Shown: positions 20,057 through 31,816 of the stretch, piece after piece
How positions within the stretch are numbered: the stretch's first letter is position 1
Layout: every line of letters starts with the position of its first letter
Source of the DNA: Antedon mediterranea
Taxonomy: Eukaryota > Echinodermata > Crinoidea > Comatulida > Antedonidae
Assembly: GCF_964355755.1 (NCBI RefSeq)
Contig: NC_092670.1
Location: forward strand, 3,931,001-3,995,000
Reading direction: 5' to 3'
Length of the DNA stretch: 64,000 nucleotides
The notes under the pieces: generated by a model
What the model saw: the letters and a program-made list of their open reading frames with translations, nothing else
What the model was told of the DNA's origin: nothing
Databases searched by the model: none
Position numbers and translations under genes: made by a program

Positions 20057-21360
20057 GAGTGAAGTGAGTGTTTAAAAAGCAGAAAAATCCCACAATAATT
20101 TTTTCAAGTAACATAACCTCTTATTTGAGGAAATCCTCCATAGGCCTACTAAAACTTCAATTCAACTGGAATTTTTAGCCTTGCTTCATATGCACCTTAG
20201 CCACTTCCAGCACCTCATTCTCTTCAATGTATCTACAAAAACCTATTCATCTAACCTGGTATTATGAGCCATTGTTTCATATGCACCTTAGCCACATCCA
20301 ACACCTTTATTCTCTTCAGCTAACGTACTACAAGACCTATCGAGCTTTCAAGTTTTTAAATATGGATGGGTTTCTTCGTTTATATAAAGCTATTATTCGT
20401 CCGACCTTGGAATACTGCAACGTTGTTTTTAACTCGCTACATTGCCAGGAGGAAGACCTATTGGAAAAAGTCCAAGAACGTGCCACCAAGCTTATTTTTT
20501 CCATTCGTCATTTACCTTATTCAGAAAGGCTGAAAATTCTCAACCTACCTACTCTCGCATACAGAAGGCAAAGAGCTCATTTGATACAGATTTTTAAAAT
20601 TTTACATGGAGTGGATAGTATTTCTGCTGATTCTTTTTTTGAGCGTGATGAAGATGTTAGAACAAGTGGTCATTCTTTTAAATTAAAATTTAAGTTCTCA
20701 CGCACAAATTGTATGAGGGACTCATTTGGTCGAAAAGCTATTATATTATGGAATTCGTTATCGGAGGATGTAGTAGCTTCAAGATCAACCAATCAATTTA
20801 AGTCCGGTCTTGAACGGGCATGGTTCAACCACCCTCTTAAATTTGCGCCATATTCAAGAGTTGATGTAATTATCAAGAGGGGCTTATAGGCATAGCCTAG
20901 CCTCGACTCCGGACCCAGCATAGCTGAGCTCCGGAAACAAGTAAGTAAACAAGTAAGTATTCAACTAACCTGGTATTTTGAGCCATTGTTGTATATGCAC
21001 CTTAGCCAAATCCAGCACCTCATTCTGTTCAGCTAATGTATCTACAAAACCTATTTAACTAACCTGGGATTCTGAGCCATTGTTTCATATGCACCTTAGC
21101 CAAATCCAGCACCTCATTCTGTTCAGCTAATGTATCTACAAAACCTATTTAACTAACCTGGGATTCTGAGCCATTGTTTCATATGCACCTTACTTAGCCA
21201 CATCCAACACCTTATTCTCTTCAGCTAATATATCTACAAGACCTATTCAACTTACCTGGTATGTTGTGCCATTGTTTCATATGCACCTTACTTAGCCACA
21301 TCCAACCCCAACACATCTTCAGCTAATGTATCTACAAGACAAATTTTCAAGGCTTCATCT
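20057..21360 (-). repeat. Tandem exon D fragments of the minus-strand family
   Basis: On the - strand, a unit reading LAEENEVLDVAKVHMKQWL and ending in a CCAG/GTTAGT donor is repeated: at about 20238-20330, and then with 94-98 bp period at about 20962, 21057, 21151 and 21249. Partial degraded copies lie at 20105-20215. Each unit contains the 3' half of exon D plus a few intron bases. The last unit (21240-21385) continues into the 5' half of exon D (KLYSSDEALKI). The array is interrupted by the LINE tail at 20335-20956. Confidence 0.6.
20335..20956 (+). mobile_element. 5'-truncated LINE, RT C-terminal region
   Basis: The open frame up to 20889 contains MDGFLRLYKAIIRPTLEYCN, then VQERATKLIF, LPYSERLKILNLPTLAYRR and a C-terminal FGRKAIILWNSLSEDV. 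This is the standard thumb and C-terminal region of CR1/Jockey-type RT proteins. The 3' end has a short UTR and an AAGTAAGTAAACAAGTAAGT tail, after which the exon D homology resumes. The apparent N terminus before about residue 38 belongs to the target sequence, so the full-length frame is a chimera by insertion. Confidence 0.8.
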
Positions 21361-21574
21361 GATGAATATAACTTGCCTAGACCAAAAAATATTATAGTTT
21401 TTCGAAAATGTCCATAAAATGTATATTTAAAAATCTAAAAGAACACAATTCAATAAATTATGTGTATAGTAATTTGAACACAGAAACATAAACACTAGAA
21501 AGTAACTAAAAGACAAAGATGTTTGTTGACATTCTGTGTTCTATAGAGGGAGCACTTTCGTTATACACAAGTTA

Positions 21575-21838
21575 TATTTAAGTTCTCACGCACAAATTGG
21601 ATGAGGGACTCATTTGGTCGAAAAGCTATTATATTATGGAATTCGTTGTCGGAGGATGTAGTAGCTTCAAGATCAACCAATCAATTTAAGTCCGGTCTTG
21701 AACGGGCATGGTCCAACCACCCTCTTAAATTTGCGCCATATTCAAGAGTTGATGTAATTATCAAGAGGGGCTTATAGGCATAGCCTAGCCTCGACTCCGG
21801 ATCCAGCATTGCTGAGCTCCGAAAACAAGTAAACAAGA
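21575..21838 (+). mobile_element. Second short copy of the same LINE tail
   Basis: Nearly identical to 20690-20945 (FGRKAIILWNSLSEDVVAS and the same 3' UTR, ending CAAGTAAACAAG). It is more severely 5'-truncated and inserted in the duplicated block after TTATACACAAG. High identity to the copy 900 bp upstream suggests two recent insertions or a local duplication. Confidence 0.75.
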
Positions 21839-22420
21839 CTTTTTTTTGTCTTGTGTGGGGTCGTCCCACTTTTATTATAATTCTATAAAAATAAAGGTAC
21901 ATTTGTAATAATTAATTATTTGTATGAATATTTCTCTTTCTATTGTATATTACTAAGATTGTTACAGTGTTTAATGTAGGCATATTTACATAAAAGGTGA
22001 TTGATTTCAATATAAAACCATATACTTTCATTTACAATTTTAAAGAAGATGTTAATTAAAATATAAAGATAAAACATGGTAATAAAAGTCTATGAACTGT
22101 CATTAAAATTTTACTTTAAAATCTTGTTCATGTTCGGGTAGAGAGGCTATAAACTTAAAGGAGGAATATAAAATATCCTCCCTTTTCACCAAGACAAAAA
22201 GGATGAGATGAAAAAAGAGGAATGCAAAAGTTTGAAAACTAGATAATATGGATGATAGCATGGAATGATATATTTAAATGAAAACCGTAAGATTAGAGTC
22301 CATACACTATGCAAGTCCAAGATGCCAATTTGGCTCTGTGTGTATGTGAGACGCTTCATACCGATGTCATCTTACTATAATACACAAGGAAGACTTATAA
22401 ACTAGACACTTTTTGAAAAA
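21839..22420 (-). repeat. Dispersed repeat, also at 33066-33600
   Basis: The T-run plus GTCTTGTGTG start and a body containing AGGAGGAATATAAAATATCC..CCTCCCTTTTCACCAAGA and CATACACTATGCAAGTCCAA match 33066-33600 closely. The T-run at the left would be an A-tail in - orientation, suggesting a retroposed unit. No reading frame is supported. Confidence 0.5.
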
Positions 22421-22629
22421 ATGCATTTAAAAAAGGGTACATCAAAGAGTGTATCTACTATAATCTACTATTTGTCGAATATTATTATTATATATATATA
22501 TATAAATATTAATGAGTATGACTATTTATATAATAAGAACACGCACTTGAATGTATTCGATTTGTGGAGGGCTTGCTGTAATTTGAGCAAAAATTGAACA
22601 CTCCAAGTTCTTAAGATGAGTTGGTATTA

Positions 22630-24264
22630 CTATGCCATTGTTTTGTAAATCCAATCGAACAACACTAACCTAAATGTAAAGACATTTCCGTATGTCTGTG
22701 TCCAATCATGGTCATTACATCCATAAACCAGAACGGTGCAACAATACCCTGCAAAATAAATGTATTCTATTTGTTATTTATAACATAGTTAGCAATTGCT
22801 TATAATAAATTCAAACATGGTCCCAGAAAGAAAACACAAGATGTGCTTTACAAACAGCTCTTGTCATGATCTAGTCAATGCTACAGAAATCCACAATGGC
22901 ACATTGTAACAATATCATAGTGTGAATATAATACAATGCAATAGAATAGTTCAATAGAAAATAAATGTTTTTATTAGCTTACCAATGTTTTGTTGAACCC
23001 GATTGACATGACATTGCAGTAAGTACTTTGCTGCTGGACTATGTCTCTGAAAGATGCAAATGATTAAAGCTGATAATGGAATGTATAATTGTAATTAAAG
23101 AACGTACAAGACAATGCGATGAAACATGGAAAGGATTCTATTTTAAAATTAACATCATCTCAACTAGATACTTACATTATAACTGCAATGTGGTAATAAG
23201 GCATTACCTACTGCAATCGCAACTACATATATAAATGTTATGCTAGAAAGTGACAGTAGTCCAACTTGATTGCAATGGGAATTATTCAAATAAAAAATAA
23301 GGAAAATGTAAGATACTGTATATTATATCTATTATAATAACATATAGTAAACAGTGCTTGATATTAACATCAAGAATGGGCCATCAAAAAGTAAATCAAC
23401 ACAATAATGTTTAGAGTGATATGCAATGATGTTAGTCATCCCCTTAACTCGGACATTGCCGACTGCCTTATGGAACGTAGTGGTAGACTGAGGCCGCCAC
23501 GGGGATCCACTGAACGCCATCGTCTCTCCTTCCTCCCAAGGGGCATACGAGAAAATAATGAAAGATTTCAAAGATAGGGGAATTTATTACGAATACACTA
23601 TTTTTGTTATTATTATTATCACACTTATGTATTAGGCCTATCATTTCTCTTTTCTTTATGGCATTGTTATAAGACAGCAACACAATTTCCTAAGTTGGGA
23701 TAAAAAAAGTTTCCTTGTATCCTTGTATCATGGTTGCATCAATGTTGTAATTGATTATATTTTTGATAGGAATCTGGTATGAAATAATATTTAATATCTA
23801 GCTATGCAAAGAATAAACAAATTAATTATTTGTAAGTACGTACCAAAAAAATCACCAGTATTCTAACTCTAAAACTTTATGAAGAAATTTTACTGTTTAT
23901 TCTCTATTTTGCATGAAGGATAAGTCTTAAATGTAGTATTGTGCACAGTATATTTATTTATTGTCATTAGACAAAATAATTAGTATGGAATGCCATAAGT
24001 GCCATAGTAATCACAATACCAGTGACTGAATAAGGCATTTGCTATGCAACAATATTAACTATTTCTATAACTTGATGTCAAAACAAAAACTTGCAACAAG
24101 TCGATCAACTCAGTTCAATTTTTCTTCTTCAAACTTAAAGATATTTTGGATTGAATCTTTCTGGAAAAAGTTTGTAAAGTGTGCAATATCTTCTTCTTGT
24201 CGGCTTCATAATTTATCAATTGTTTTCTTCTTCATCATCTGTTTGCTTATTTCTCTAGCATCGT
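22630..24264 (-). pseudogene. Unrecognised family, copy II (exons A-C)
   Basis: Homologous to copy I. Exon A (24264-about 24110) follows a TTCCCTTTCAG acceptor and reads DDAREISKQMMKKKTIDKL, then a TGA stop, then SRQEEDIAHFTNFFQKDSI. Exon B (23046-22983, 64 nt) reads SPAAKYLLQCHVNRVQQN between CAG and GTAAGC. Exon C (22748-22630) is open: YCCTVLVYGCNDHDW, TQTYGNVFTFRLVLFDWIYK, TMA and TAG. B and C keep the reading frame across the splice as in copy I. The stop in exon A makes the copy doubtful. It ends about 240 bp from TRIM copy 3, head to head. Confidence 0.45.
23065..24100. other. A-B intron region of copy II
   Basis: Non-coding. It matches 11150-11680 plus 13661-13880 of copy I without the foldback element, so it serves as the empty site for that insertion. 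A unique stretch of about 330 bp (23415-23735) is present only here and has no recognisable ends. Confidence 0.4.
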
Positions 24265-24463
24265 CTGAAAGGGAAAAAAAGTAAATTAATTCAGCGTTAA
24301 AAGTATAATTTATTACAATTTCAAAAAGCATTGAAGCATAAATTATTAAAATATTTACACACATCTACATACTATTCTGTATTTTAGTTCCTGCACTGGC
24401 CTAAAGTAACGAATAGTTTTTATTGAAGATTGGTGTTCTAAATCACTGATTTTGAAATCGTAA

Positions 24464-24471
24464 TGACGTGA
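24464..24471. promoter_or_regulatory. CRE-like TGACGTGA, unit 3
   Basis: TGACGTGA within an imperfect palindrome (TCGTAATGACGTGACGA). In this unit the motif lies only about 30 bp before the TRIM start, because the rest of the upstream region, including the splice acceptor and the Rel-like site seen in units 1, 4 and 6, is deleted. Confidence 0.35.
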
Positions 24472-25939
24472 CGATTTGGAATAAAGGTTAACTGCTTTAA
24501 AATGGCTACAAGCAAATTAAATCAGTTTGTTCAAGATGTAGATGAGAACTTAGTATGTGCCATTTGCCAGGAGAGGTTTCAACATCCCAAAAGTCTTCAA
24601 TGCCTACATAGCTTTTGTTTGTCATGTTTCGAGAACTGGGTAAAAACAAATAATGGCAAACTAACATGTCCAAAAGAAAATACATTTCTAAGTAACATGT
24701 TAGAAAACATTGAAAAGTTTCAGAAGAAAGGTAACATAACATGTATTTGTGGAACAAAAGAACAGGCAACACATTACTGTAAAGAATGCAGACATTACTT
24801 GTGTTCCACATGTAGTAAACATCACAAAATGTTGCCAATAACTGCAAGTTATACGCTACTTGCTGCAGAGGAAATGCAATCAATGACGCCACAACAACTT
24901 GTAGCATTAAACCCGCCGTTGTGTTCTACTCACAACAAACCACTAGAGCTATACTGTACAAAATGTAAAGATCCAATATGCATCCACTGTGCAGTAACAG
25001 AACATCAATCAGTGCAGTGGACCATCATAAAACAATAGACCTTGAGAAAGCATTTACATCTTTTAAGAATCTGCACAACAACTGAAATCCGCAGCCCATC
25101 ATTACAATGCTAAACTAAAAAATGGACTCAAGGAGCTCACAGAGAATGCTGAAAAACTAAAAGAAAGTAAAGAAACAAGTATCAAAGATATTAAAAATCA
25201 AGTTCAAGAAACAATACAAATAATCCAGAAAAAAGGAGATGAAATGATAAAAAAAGTTGACACAATCTATGAAAATGAAAAGAAAATTAATTATGTAGAA
25301 ATGAAGAAATTAAGGTCAATCACCTCTAAACTAAACACAAGTGTGAGTTTCCTTAATCAGTCCCTACAGAGTGAACCAGCAACTGCTATGTTGTCAAGTG
25401 AGACTGCATTGAATACACTGAAAGAGCAAATGAATCATTCTAAAGAAACAAACAAAATAATAATGGACAAATTAACTTCTTTGGAAACAAACATCAAATT
25501 GATTTGTTAAACCAACATGATATTGGGATTGTAACTCAAATTAATGTAAATGTACCGGAATATGTTAATGAAGGTGAAACACTTGTTGCAAAAATAAGAC
25601 AAAAACATCACGTTGGTCCTAATCAACTTACAGCAACATGGACGGTATCAACTGGAGAAATCAACATTGATCTTGTTAAAGAAGATAATGAGTATGTTAT
25701 AAGAGCAGTATTTGTGGATTCAGGATTCTGTACATTAAATGTGTATTTCAATGGAAAAAAAATTAAACAATCACCATTTACTATCAATATAGAGAAGAAA
25801 GGACTGGTAAATGATTTTAAAGTTGACATGGTGCCTACAGGAATAGTGAAGTGTGATGATGATTGCTTGCTGGTTTCATTTGACACAAATGAAATTTGCA
25901 AGTACAAAACAATCAGAATGCATCAGCAAGATTACACTA

Positions 25940-27679
25940 CAGGCCCGTAGCCAGAATGCTACAGAGGGGGGTTTTCTTGACACCAAGTATTTTGCGAGCG
26001 CAGCGAGCAACTGTAGGCTGGGGGCCAGGGGGCCGCCAAGGGCCCGCCAAGGGCCCCCGGTCGGGGTCCAGGGGGCGAAGGCCCCTGGAAGCTTTGGCTC
26101 TCAGAGCAATTTCGGTTGTTTTAATAAGCTTACAGAGACATTTTTTACCTACTAAAATCTGAGTTATGCAGAGAAATTATATAGTACAGTATTATGGAAG
26201 TTAGTAGTACTGATCATGAAATACAGCTTTATTGTTGCAAAAAAAGTATATTATATTAGGCCCTTAAATAATTTCTTATCCTATAAACATAAAAAACAAA
26301 TAGTATCGTATATTTCGGTGTACAAGTCGCACCTGTGTATAAGACGCACCCATAACGGAGACTGAAATATTAGTATTTTTTATGTAGTCGATGCATAAGA
26401 CGCATTTTAATAATAAAACAAGGATATTTGAGACATATTTATTAGAATCAAATGATATAATTTTGTTTGATTGCCTTTATTACATCGTATCAGTCTCTAC
26501 TTCAACTGAACGTTCAATGAAAAGGGAAATCCCCATATTGTTTCAGTTACGATGCACTGTGTGGGTAGGGCTAGCCTTAGCCTATGTCTATTTAAGTAAC
26601 TTTAATTTCATATTATTTAAATATATACCTTCTTATTGTGACGTGTATGACCATTATAAAATCAATCCAAATGATGTTCAGTTTTTTGGGCTGATAATGA
26701 ACCAGGAATATCATGTTGGGTAGGCCTATATGAAAATCTTTCCTATTTCCATGCATGCATTATTACAGCAATATTATGAGTAGAGGAGAGCACTGACCAT
26801 GTGCTCCTTGCCTGGTGGCCAGCACTGTTGGCCATATACACTATGAGATTAGGGGAAGCTACTTAACACAATAACAACACACTCTTTTAGATATCGCTTG
26901 ACATACGAACTATTGCCTACATGATTATAAAATTATGTGATTGTTGACATAGAGATGTAATAAAAATAAACCATCGTGATCAAGGGAAATAGTTATTGTG
27001 TAATTAAAATGTGACACCACCGTAATTAATGGACTCTTCCATAAATGTGTTGCGCTGTGATGCTGCATGCTGCTAGAGAATACACACCCGCGAGTACTAG
27101 GCCTGGGTAGAATATCTAATGCGTACTGTAATAATTATTAATTAGGGTAACATTTAGAGGTCAAATTTGTGTGTCAAAAGTGCGTCTTATACACCGAAAT
27201 ATACGGTAGGCCTACGTACACGTACCAATTTAACTCAGCACCATTTTTATTCAAGTTTACACAGTGAAATTCTTTGGTTTAATGAAAAATATTTCCAGGA
27301 AAAAAATTAAAATCCCCAAAAAGATTGAACTGAACTGAACGTGATCTTGTGCGTTCCGAAAAGCCCGGCCGAAGCACGCGATTGGTCAGTCCATTTTTCT
27401 GTCATATTTATAACCATCATCTCTCAACAATCTCTCGATCTCACGCTCAGCAGTGACTTTGACATCGGACAATCTGTATATTCGATCGATTTAAACATAG
27501 TCAATTTATAGAAGTAAAATGACCAAAAAATCTGCTATAATTGATAATTAATTGCACGATTTTGGAAGTGGGGCCTTTGTTTTTCAAGGGGGGTTCGCTG
27601 GTAAAAGGGGGGGTTCGCGCAAAAGAGGGGGGGGGGGGGTTCGCCCGAACCCCAAAAAACCCCCCTGGCTAGGGGCCTG
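25940..27679. mobile_element. TIR element CAGGCCCGTAGCC, 5-bp target duplication
   Basis: Ends CAGGCCCGTAGCCAG and CTGGCTAGGGGCCTG; target CACTA duplicated (25935-25939, 27680-27684). Intact TRIM copies show the empty site. Subterminal G-runs and GGTTCG blocks next to the right end are shared with the element at 36825-37886. There is no transposase frame. A second inverted-repeat element (26307-27205) lies inside. The superfamily is uncertain. Confidence 0.8.
26307..27205. mobile_element. Nested MITE-like element (TATTTCGGTGTA ends)
   Basis: The left end CGTATATTTCGGTGTACAAG and right end ACACCGAAATATACG are inverted repeats. GTATAAGACGCAC repeats follow inside the left end and mirror TGCGTCTTATAC at the right. 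The interior of about 850 bp has no transposase. The target duplication was not resolved. Confidence 0.65.
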
Positions 27680-28306
27680 CACTACCAGAAGGTGTGACAG
27701 TTTACAGAATGTACAAAATGAAGAATAATCATATAGCATTCAGTGATGTAAACTGCATTCAAGTATGTGATATGAATGGCCATGTAATCAAATCAATTGG
27801 TAAAGGTGTACTGAAAGATCCACGTGGTTACATAGATGAGGCAACAGATGTTATTTATGTAGCAGAATGGAACACTGAATGTGTGTTCATGTTTGACAAC
27901 AGTAGTGGTAAAGAACTTTTGCAGATAGGAGCAAAGAAAAAAGTAGAATATGGATACTATGACACTTACACAAACTGGGAAAGTGCTTGTAGCAGATTTG
28001 GAGAATGATCAAATTGTAATATATGATAATAAAGACAAGTCATTTAAAGTACTTATCAATAAAGGTGATGGAGATGGTATGGTGATGTGTCCAAAAGGAG
28101 TTGTAGTTGATGAGGATGATAACATCATTGTATCAAGTAAACACAAACTACAACTATTTAGCAGTGATGGAAATGTTATCAAAAGAATAGATCAGGAAGA
28201 AGATGGACTTAACCATCCAAGTTAGTTATGCATCATTTCATATCACCCACGTAGAATTGCTGTAGCTAATTACACTGGCAGCAACACCAAAATATTTAAT
28301 TATTAA

Positions 28307-28770
28307 AGTTTTCCTCAAATAAACAACTGTTGTACAAAGTCAGTCATTGATTGAAAATAAAATATTAATACTTATAAAAGTAATAATAATAACAAATAAA
28401 TAATTATAAAAATAATAATTACAAAGTAAATTGAGTTAATTCAGTGGTGAAATTATAGAGATATTATAGTTCACAATAATATATCTATGAAATATAATAT
28501 CATGCTAACATTATATAAACTATTTTTCATAAATCATTGTAGTATTTTACCTTTAGGATTTAGACATACAATGATATTTACAATGAAATTTGTATTTAGA
28601 ATTTAATTGAATTATGTAACTTTAAAGGTAATGACATACAGATGCCCAGCAATAATGAATGGTACATGAGAACAAGTTGTCATTTTAGATACAACCTTTA
28701 AGACTGTCTTTTTTTTTAATGTAAAAACTTAATAACATTAGTTTCTAATTATTTTCATCATCTGTGTATT
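28307..28770. other. 3' flank of TRIM copy 3
   Basis: AT-rich, non-coding. It is homologous to the 3' flank of TRIM copy 6 (59550-59656 and 60229-60420) and shows the state without the solo LTR found there. Confidence 0.45.
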
Positions 28771-28840
28771 TTGAGCCATTGTTCCACATGCACCTTAGCC
28801 ACAACCAACACCGCATTTCCTTCAGCTAATGTATCTACAA

Positions 28841-31759
28841 CAGTGGGAAAGCCACTTCGCGTTTTGACCGTTAAATCGTGTAAAATCGACTTACTTCCGC
28901 ATTGACGATTTTGAAGCGCCACCTATCGTTGAAAACTGAAACCACGATTTTTCGTCGCCTAGCAAATAAGTGCTGTTTTATTTTAAGCTCTCATGAATAT
29001 TTAAGAACCGCCCAACATTACCTATTATGGTAAAATCATTTCCTAATAAGTATAATTGAATAACCAATCGGTTTCCTTCAAAGAAACCGAAGCTAATACA
29101 ATACATTCGGCGACTGAAGTCGGGACTCGTGAAATTTATAAATGTGGTACGATTTGACTACTGTTTTGTTGTCCATTTTCTGAATAGTCGGAGGTGCATC
29201 CCAACAAATTAAAAAGATTATAATCAATTGTTTTATCAAGAATAATATTAGTTTAATCGAGTATGATATATTTCTATCCTGTTCAAAATTTGTTGGTGTA
29301 TTCTCAGGCCTCGAAAGGTAGGTACATTTTCTAGCTGTGAGCGTGGTTTCGGCAACGCGAGACGTGTGTCAGTATAGGCGATAGCGAGACGTGTGTTGTA
29401 CTGTGTTGATGCTGATCCGATAGTCGTTAAGTTGGATTAGGCCAAGTTGAGCCGCCGACAAGTTGAGCCGCCGCCAGAAAAACGTTATTTTCTATGAAAC
29501 GCCAAATGCTTACTTTCGCCGGTGCTCGTTTCTATTTAATAGAAGTTCTATTTATATTAATTATTAGATATAATAACGATGTATATTCCAAAGTTTATAT
29601 ATCACGGTTTTTAGTATATATTATTAAATATTATAATTAAAGAGAAATAATTATGAATATCTGACTTGTTTGTAGATTCCAAAATATAAGGCCTAAAACA
29701 TGACCGAAAGTGATCGTTTTTAGCCAAAAATGACGTAAACATGTTTCCCCCTTAGGCGGCAGTTGTATGAACTAGGCCTACTCCATTTTTCGGTAAAATA
29801 ATTGCATAAAATCACCGTTTTTTAGTAAAATATTCTGTGTATTAACATTGTAAAATTCAATCAAATATGATATTAAAAGATAGTAGATAAAAAATAATAA
29901 TTATTTAACCTCATTCGAAGAGTATCAATACTCTATTACTTATTAGTCCTGAGAGACAACGTGATTTTACGCGAGAAAAATATTATGGAGTGCACTGCAT
30001 TTTTACCTTGAAAGATTAAAAACAATTAAATTATTAAATATGACTACTTTCCTTTGCTGTGTTGTTATGGCGGTTCAAACCAACAAAATTGTAGTATGTA
30101 ATTATTATTTATTTTCATGACACAATAAACCTAAAGACCATGAACTTATGTACTAGGAAACCCCTCTATCACTACGCGAAATGTCGTAAAAGACGCACTG
30201 GGCGTTTCATAGAAATTACCGGCGGCTCAACTTGTCGGCGGCCCAACCGGTCATACTGATTACGAGTATCATTGGTCCTGGCCGGCCTAGCCTGGTGATC
30301 TGATCCCCCCCAAAAAATACTTTTTTTCAATCAGTATTAATATTATTATTTAATTTTTCATTTATTATTTGATTTATTAGCCTCAATAGATGCCTAGCTA
30401 GGTTACTAGTAGGCCTAGATTATATAAATAATAATAGCAAATACTGTAATAATTAATTAATAAAATACAGCTTACATTTGACATTAACATTTTTTTTTAA
30501 ATAATATTTATTTTCAGGAATCGTTGATGATGCAGAGTTTTTTGTCTTTGTGACTTCAAACTGAGAGTGAAGTGGATAAAAAGATGACACCGGTACCTAC
30601 CGACATTGTCATACCCAAACTATAATTTAATTATTTAAAACAAAATGTTGAATTACAAATATATGTATGTTGCAGAGGATTTAGATGAATTACAATACAA
30701 ATATTTATGTTGAATGCAAACCTACTACACTATACTCTGTAAATTATGTTATTGTCATGTGGTAGACCTTAAAAATTGAATATTTATTGTATGTTAGGCC
30801 TATTTTATATTTTATTAATACTGTATTTTAATATTACTATTAATTTATATTATACAGTACTAGTTTGTACATGTTTTTACCCAAAAAAAATGAATAAATA
30901 ATTTGTTATTCAATCTAATTGCTTGTTTGTTCATCAATAACAAAACAATTGTAAGCAAGTATATAACAGTTCTTGTTAGCCGCTTATTTCAGGTCATATT
31001 ATTAATATTAATATTAGCTAGGCCCGACGCGCTCGATCACAACGTCACTAAGTGACTTTCCGCCCCTGGAACAATCGCTCGCTAATAGGGCTAGGCCTCG
31101 GACTCGTATAAAAGCTATTATAATAGTTATGATAAATATTCCTCAACTAAAATGTATACTGTGATAAATAAACAAGTAATAATATACGTTGTATTGGAAT
31201 GTATTTATTTATATGAATTCTTATACGCGGACAATTATAAACATCGCGTATATCGTTCGCTATAAATAAATTCATAAACACGATGACGATGTGTTTACAA
31301 AATGGCGGTTTCGCTAGTTTTCGAAGGAACAAATAGTGGTACCTTTAGTTTGAATAGTCGGAGCTGCATCCCAACCACCGAATTTTGTATCTTAATATCG
31401 TATTCTGTAGATTATTAATTTTTCTAACAGGGATTTTAAATTCAGGACTGTTCAATTTTTCTAAATATTTTATTTTAACGATTTTCTAGGGTACAATTTC
31501 GGAAAAAAGACATTGGTTGATTTTGCCGTTAAATTACAGATTATCGTTTTGTTCAAATACATTTAATTTTACATGACAATATATTAAAACCATTTATGAA
31601 TTTATTTCACTAACAATATTTTTCCGATAATCAGCTAAATTTACAAATATTGTGTTTTTCCAACACCCTAAAATTTAGCAATTTTGAACTAAATTAGAAA
31701 AGTAGGGCGCCCTCTCCGAGTCGAAATTTGACACGATTTGTCGACTGGCTGTCCCACTG
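28841..31759. mobile_element. 2.9-kb TIR element, TACAA target duplication
   Basis: Ends CAGTGGGAAAGCCA and TGGCTGTCCCACTG; TACAA duplicated (28836-28840, 31760-31764). The interior has a pair of direct repeats (GAATAGTCGGAGNTGCATCC at about 29182 and 31350), CG-containing stretches near both ends and a nested element (29446-30247). No transposase open frame of useful length was found, so it is non-autonomous or decayed. Confidence 0.75.
29446..30247. mobile_element. Nested element, GTTGAGCCGCCGAC ends
   Basis: The left end GTTGAGCCGCCGACAAGTTG and right end CAACTTGTCGGCGGCCCAAC are inverted. A second inverted pair inside (TTCTATGAAACGCC at about 29490 and GGCGTTTCATAGAA at about 30201) extends the TIR to about 60 bp. 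The interior is non-coding and AT-rich. The target duplication is not clear. Confidence 0.65.
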
Positions 31760-31816
31760 TACAAGATCTATTTTCAATGCTTCATCTGATGAGTGTAACT
31801 TGCCTAGAGTAAACAA

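Larger units (their letters stand above)
24502..28306 (+). pseudogene. TRIM-NHL copy 3, pseudogene split by transposon
   Basis: The start MATSKLNQFVQ and most of the RING are present. A 54-bp in-frame deletion after KLTCP removes the last RING cysteine. Frameshifts follow near 25015 (a small insertion after the B-box 2 region), 25065, 25440-25505 and 27960, and a TAG replaces CAG at about 28224. The coiled coil, filamin domain and NHL repeats can all be traced in pieces. The reading is interrupted at 25939/27680 by a 1740-bp TIR element with a CACTA duplication. The upstream splice acceptor conserved in other units is deleted. It is not functional as a TRIM ligase. Confidence 0.9.
28771..31816 (-). 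pseudogene. Exon D copy III, split by a TIR element
   Basis: The two halves of exon D lie at 31809-31760 (after a TTTACTCTAG acceptor; KLHSSDEALKIDLV) and 28840-28762 (DTLAEGNAVLVVAKVHVEQW). They are separated exactly by the 28841-31759 element and its TACAA duplication. Joined, the reading stays open. No A, B or C exons for this copy were found nearby. Confidence 0.55.
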
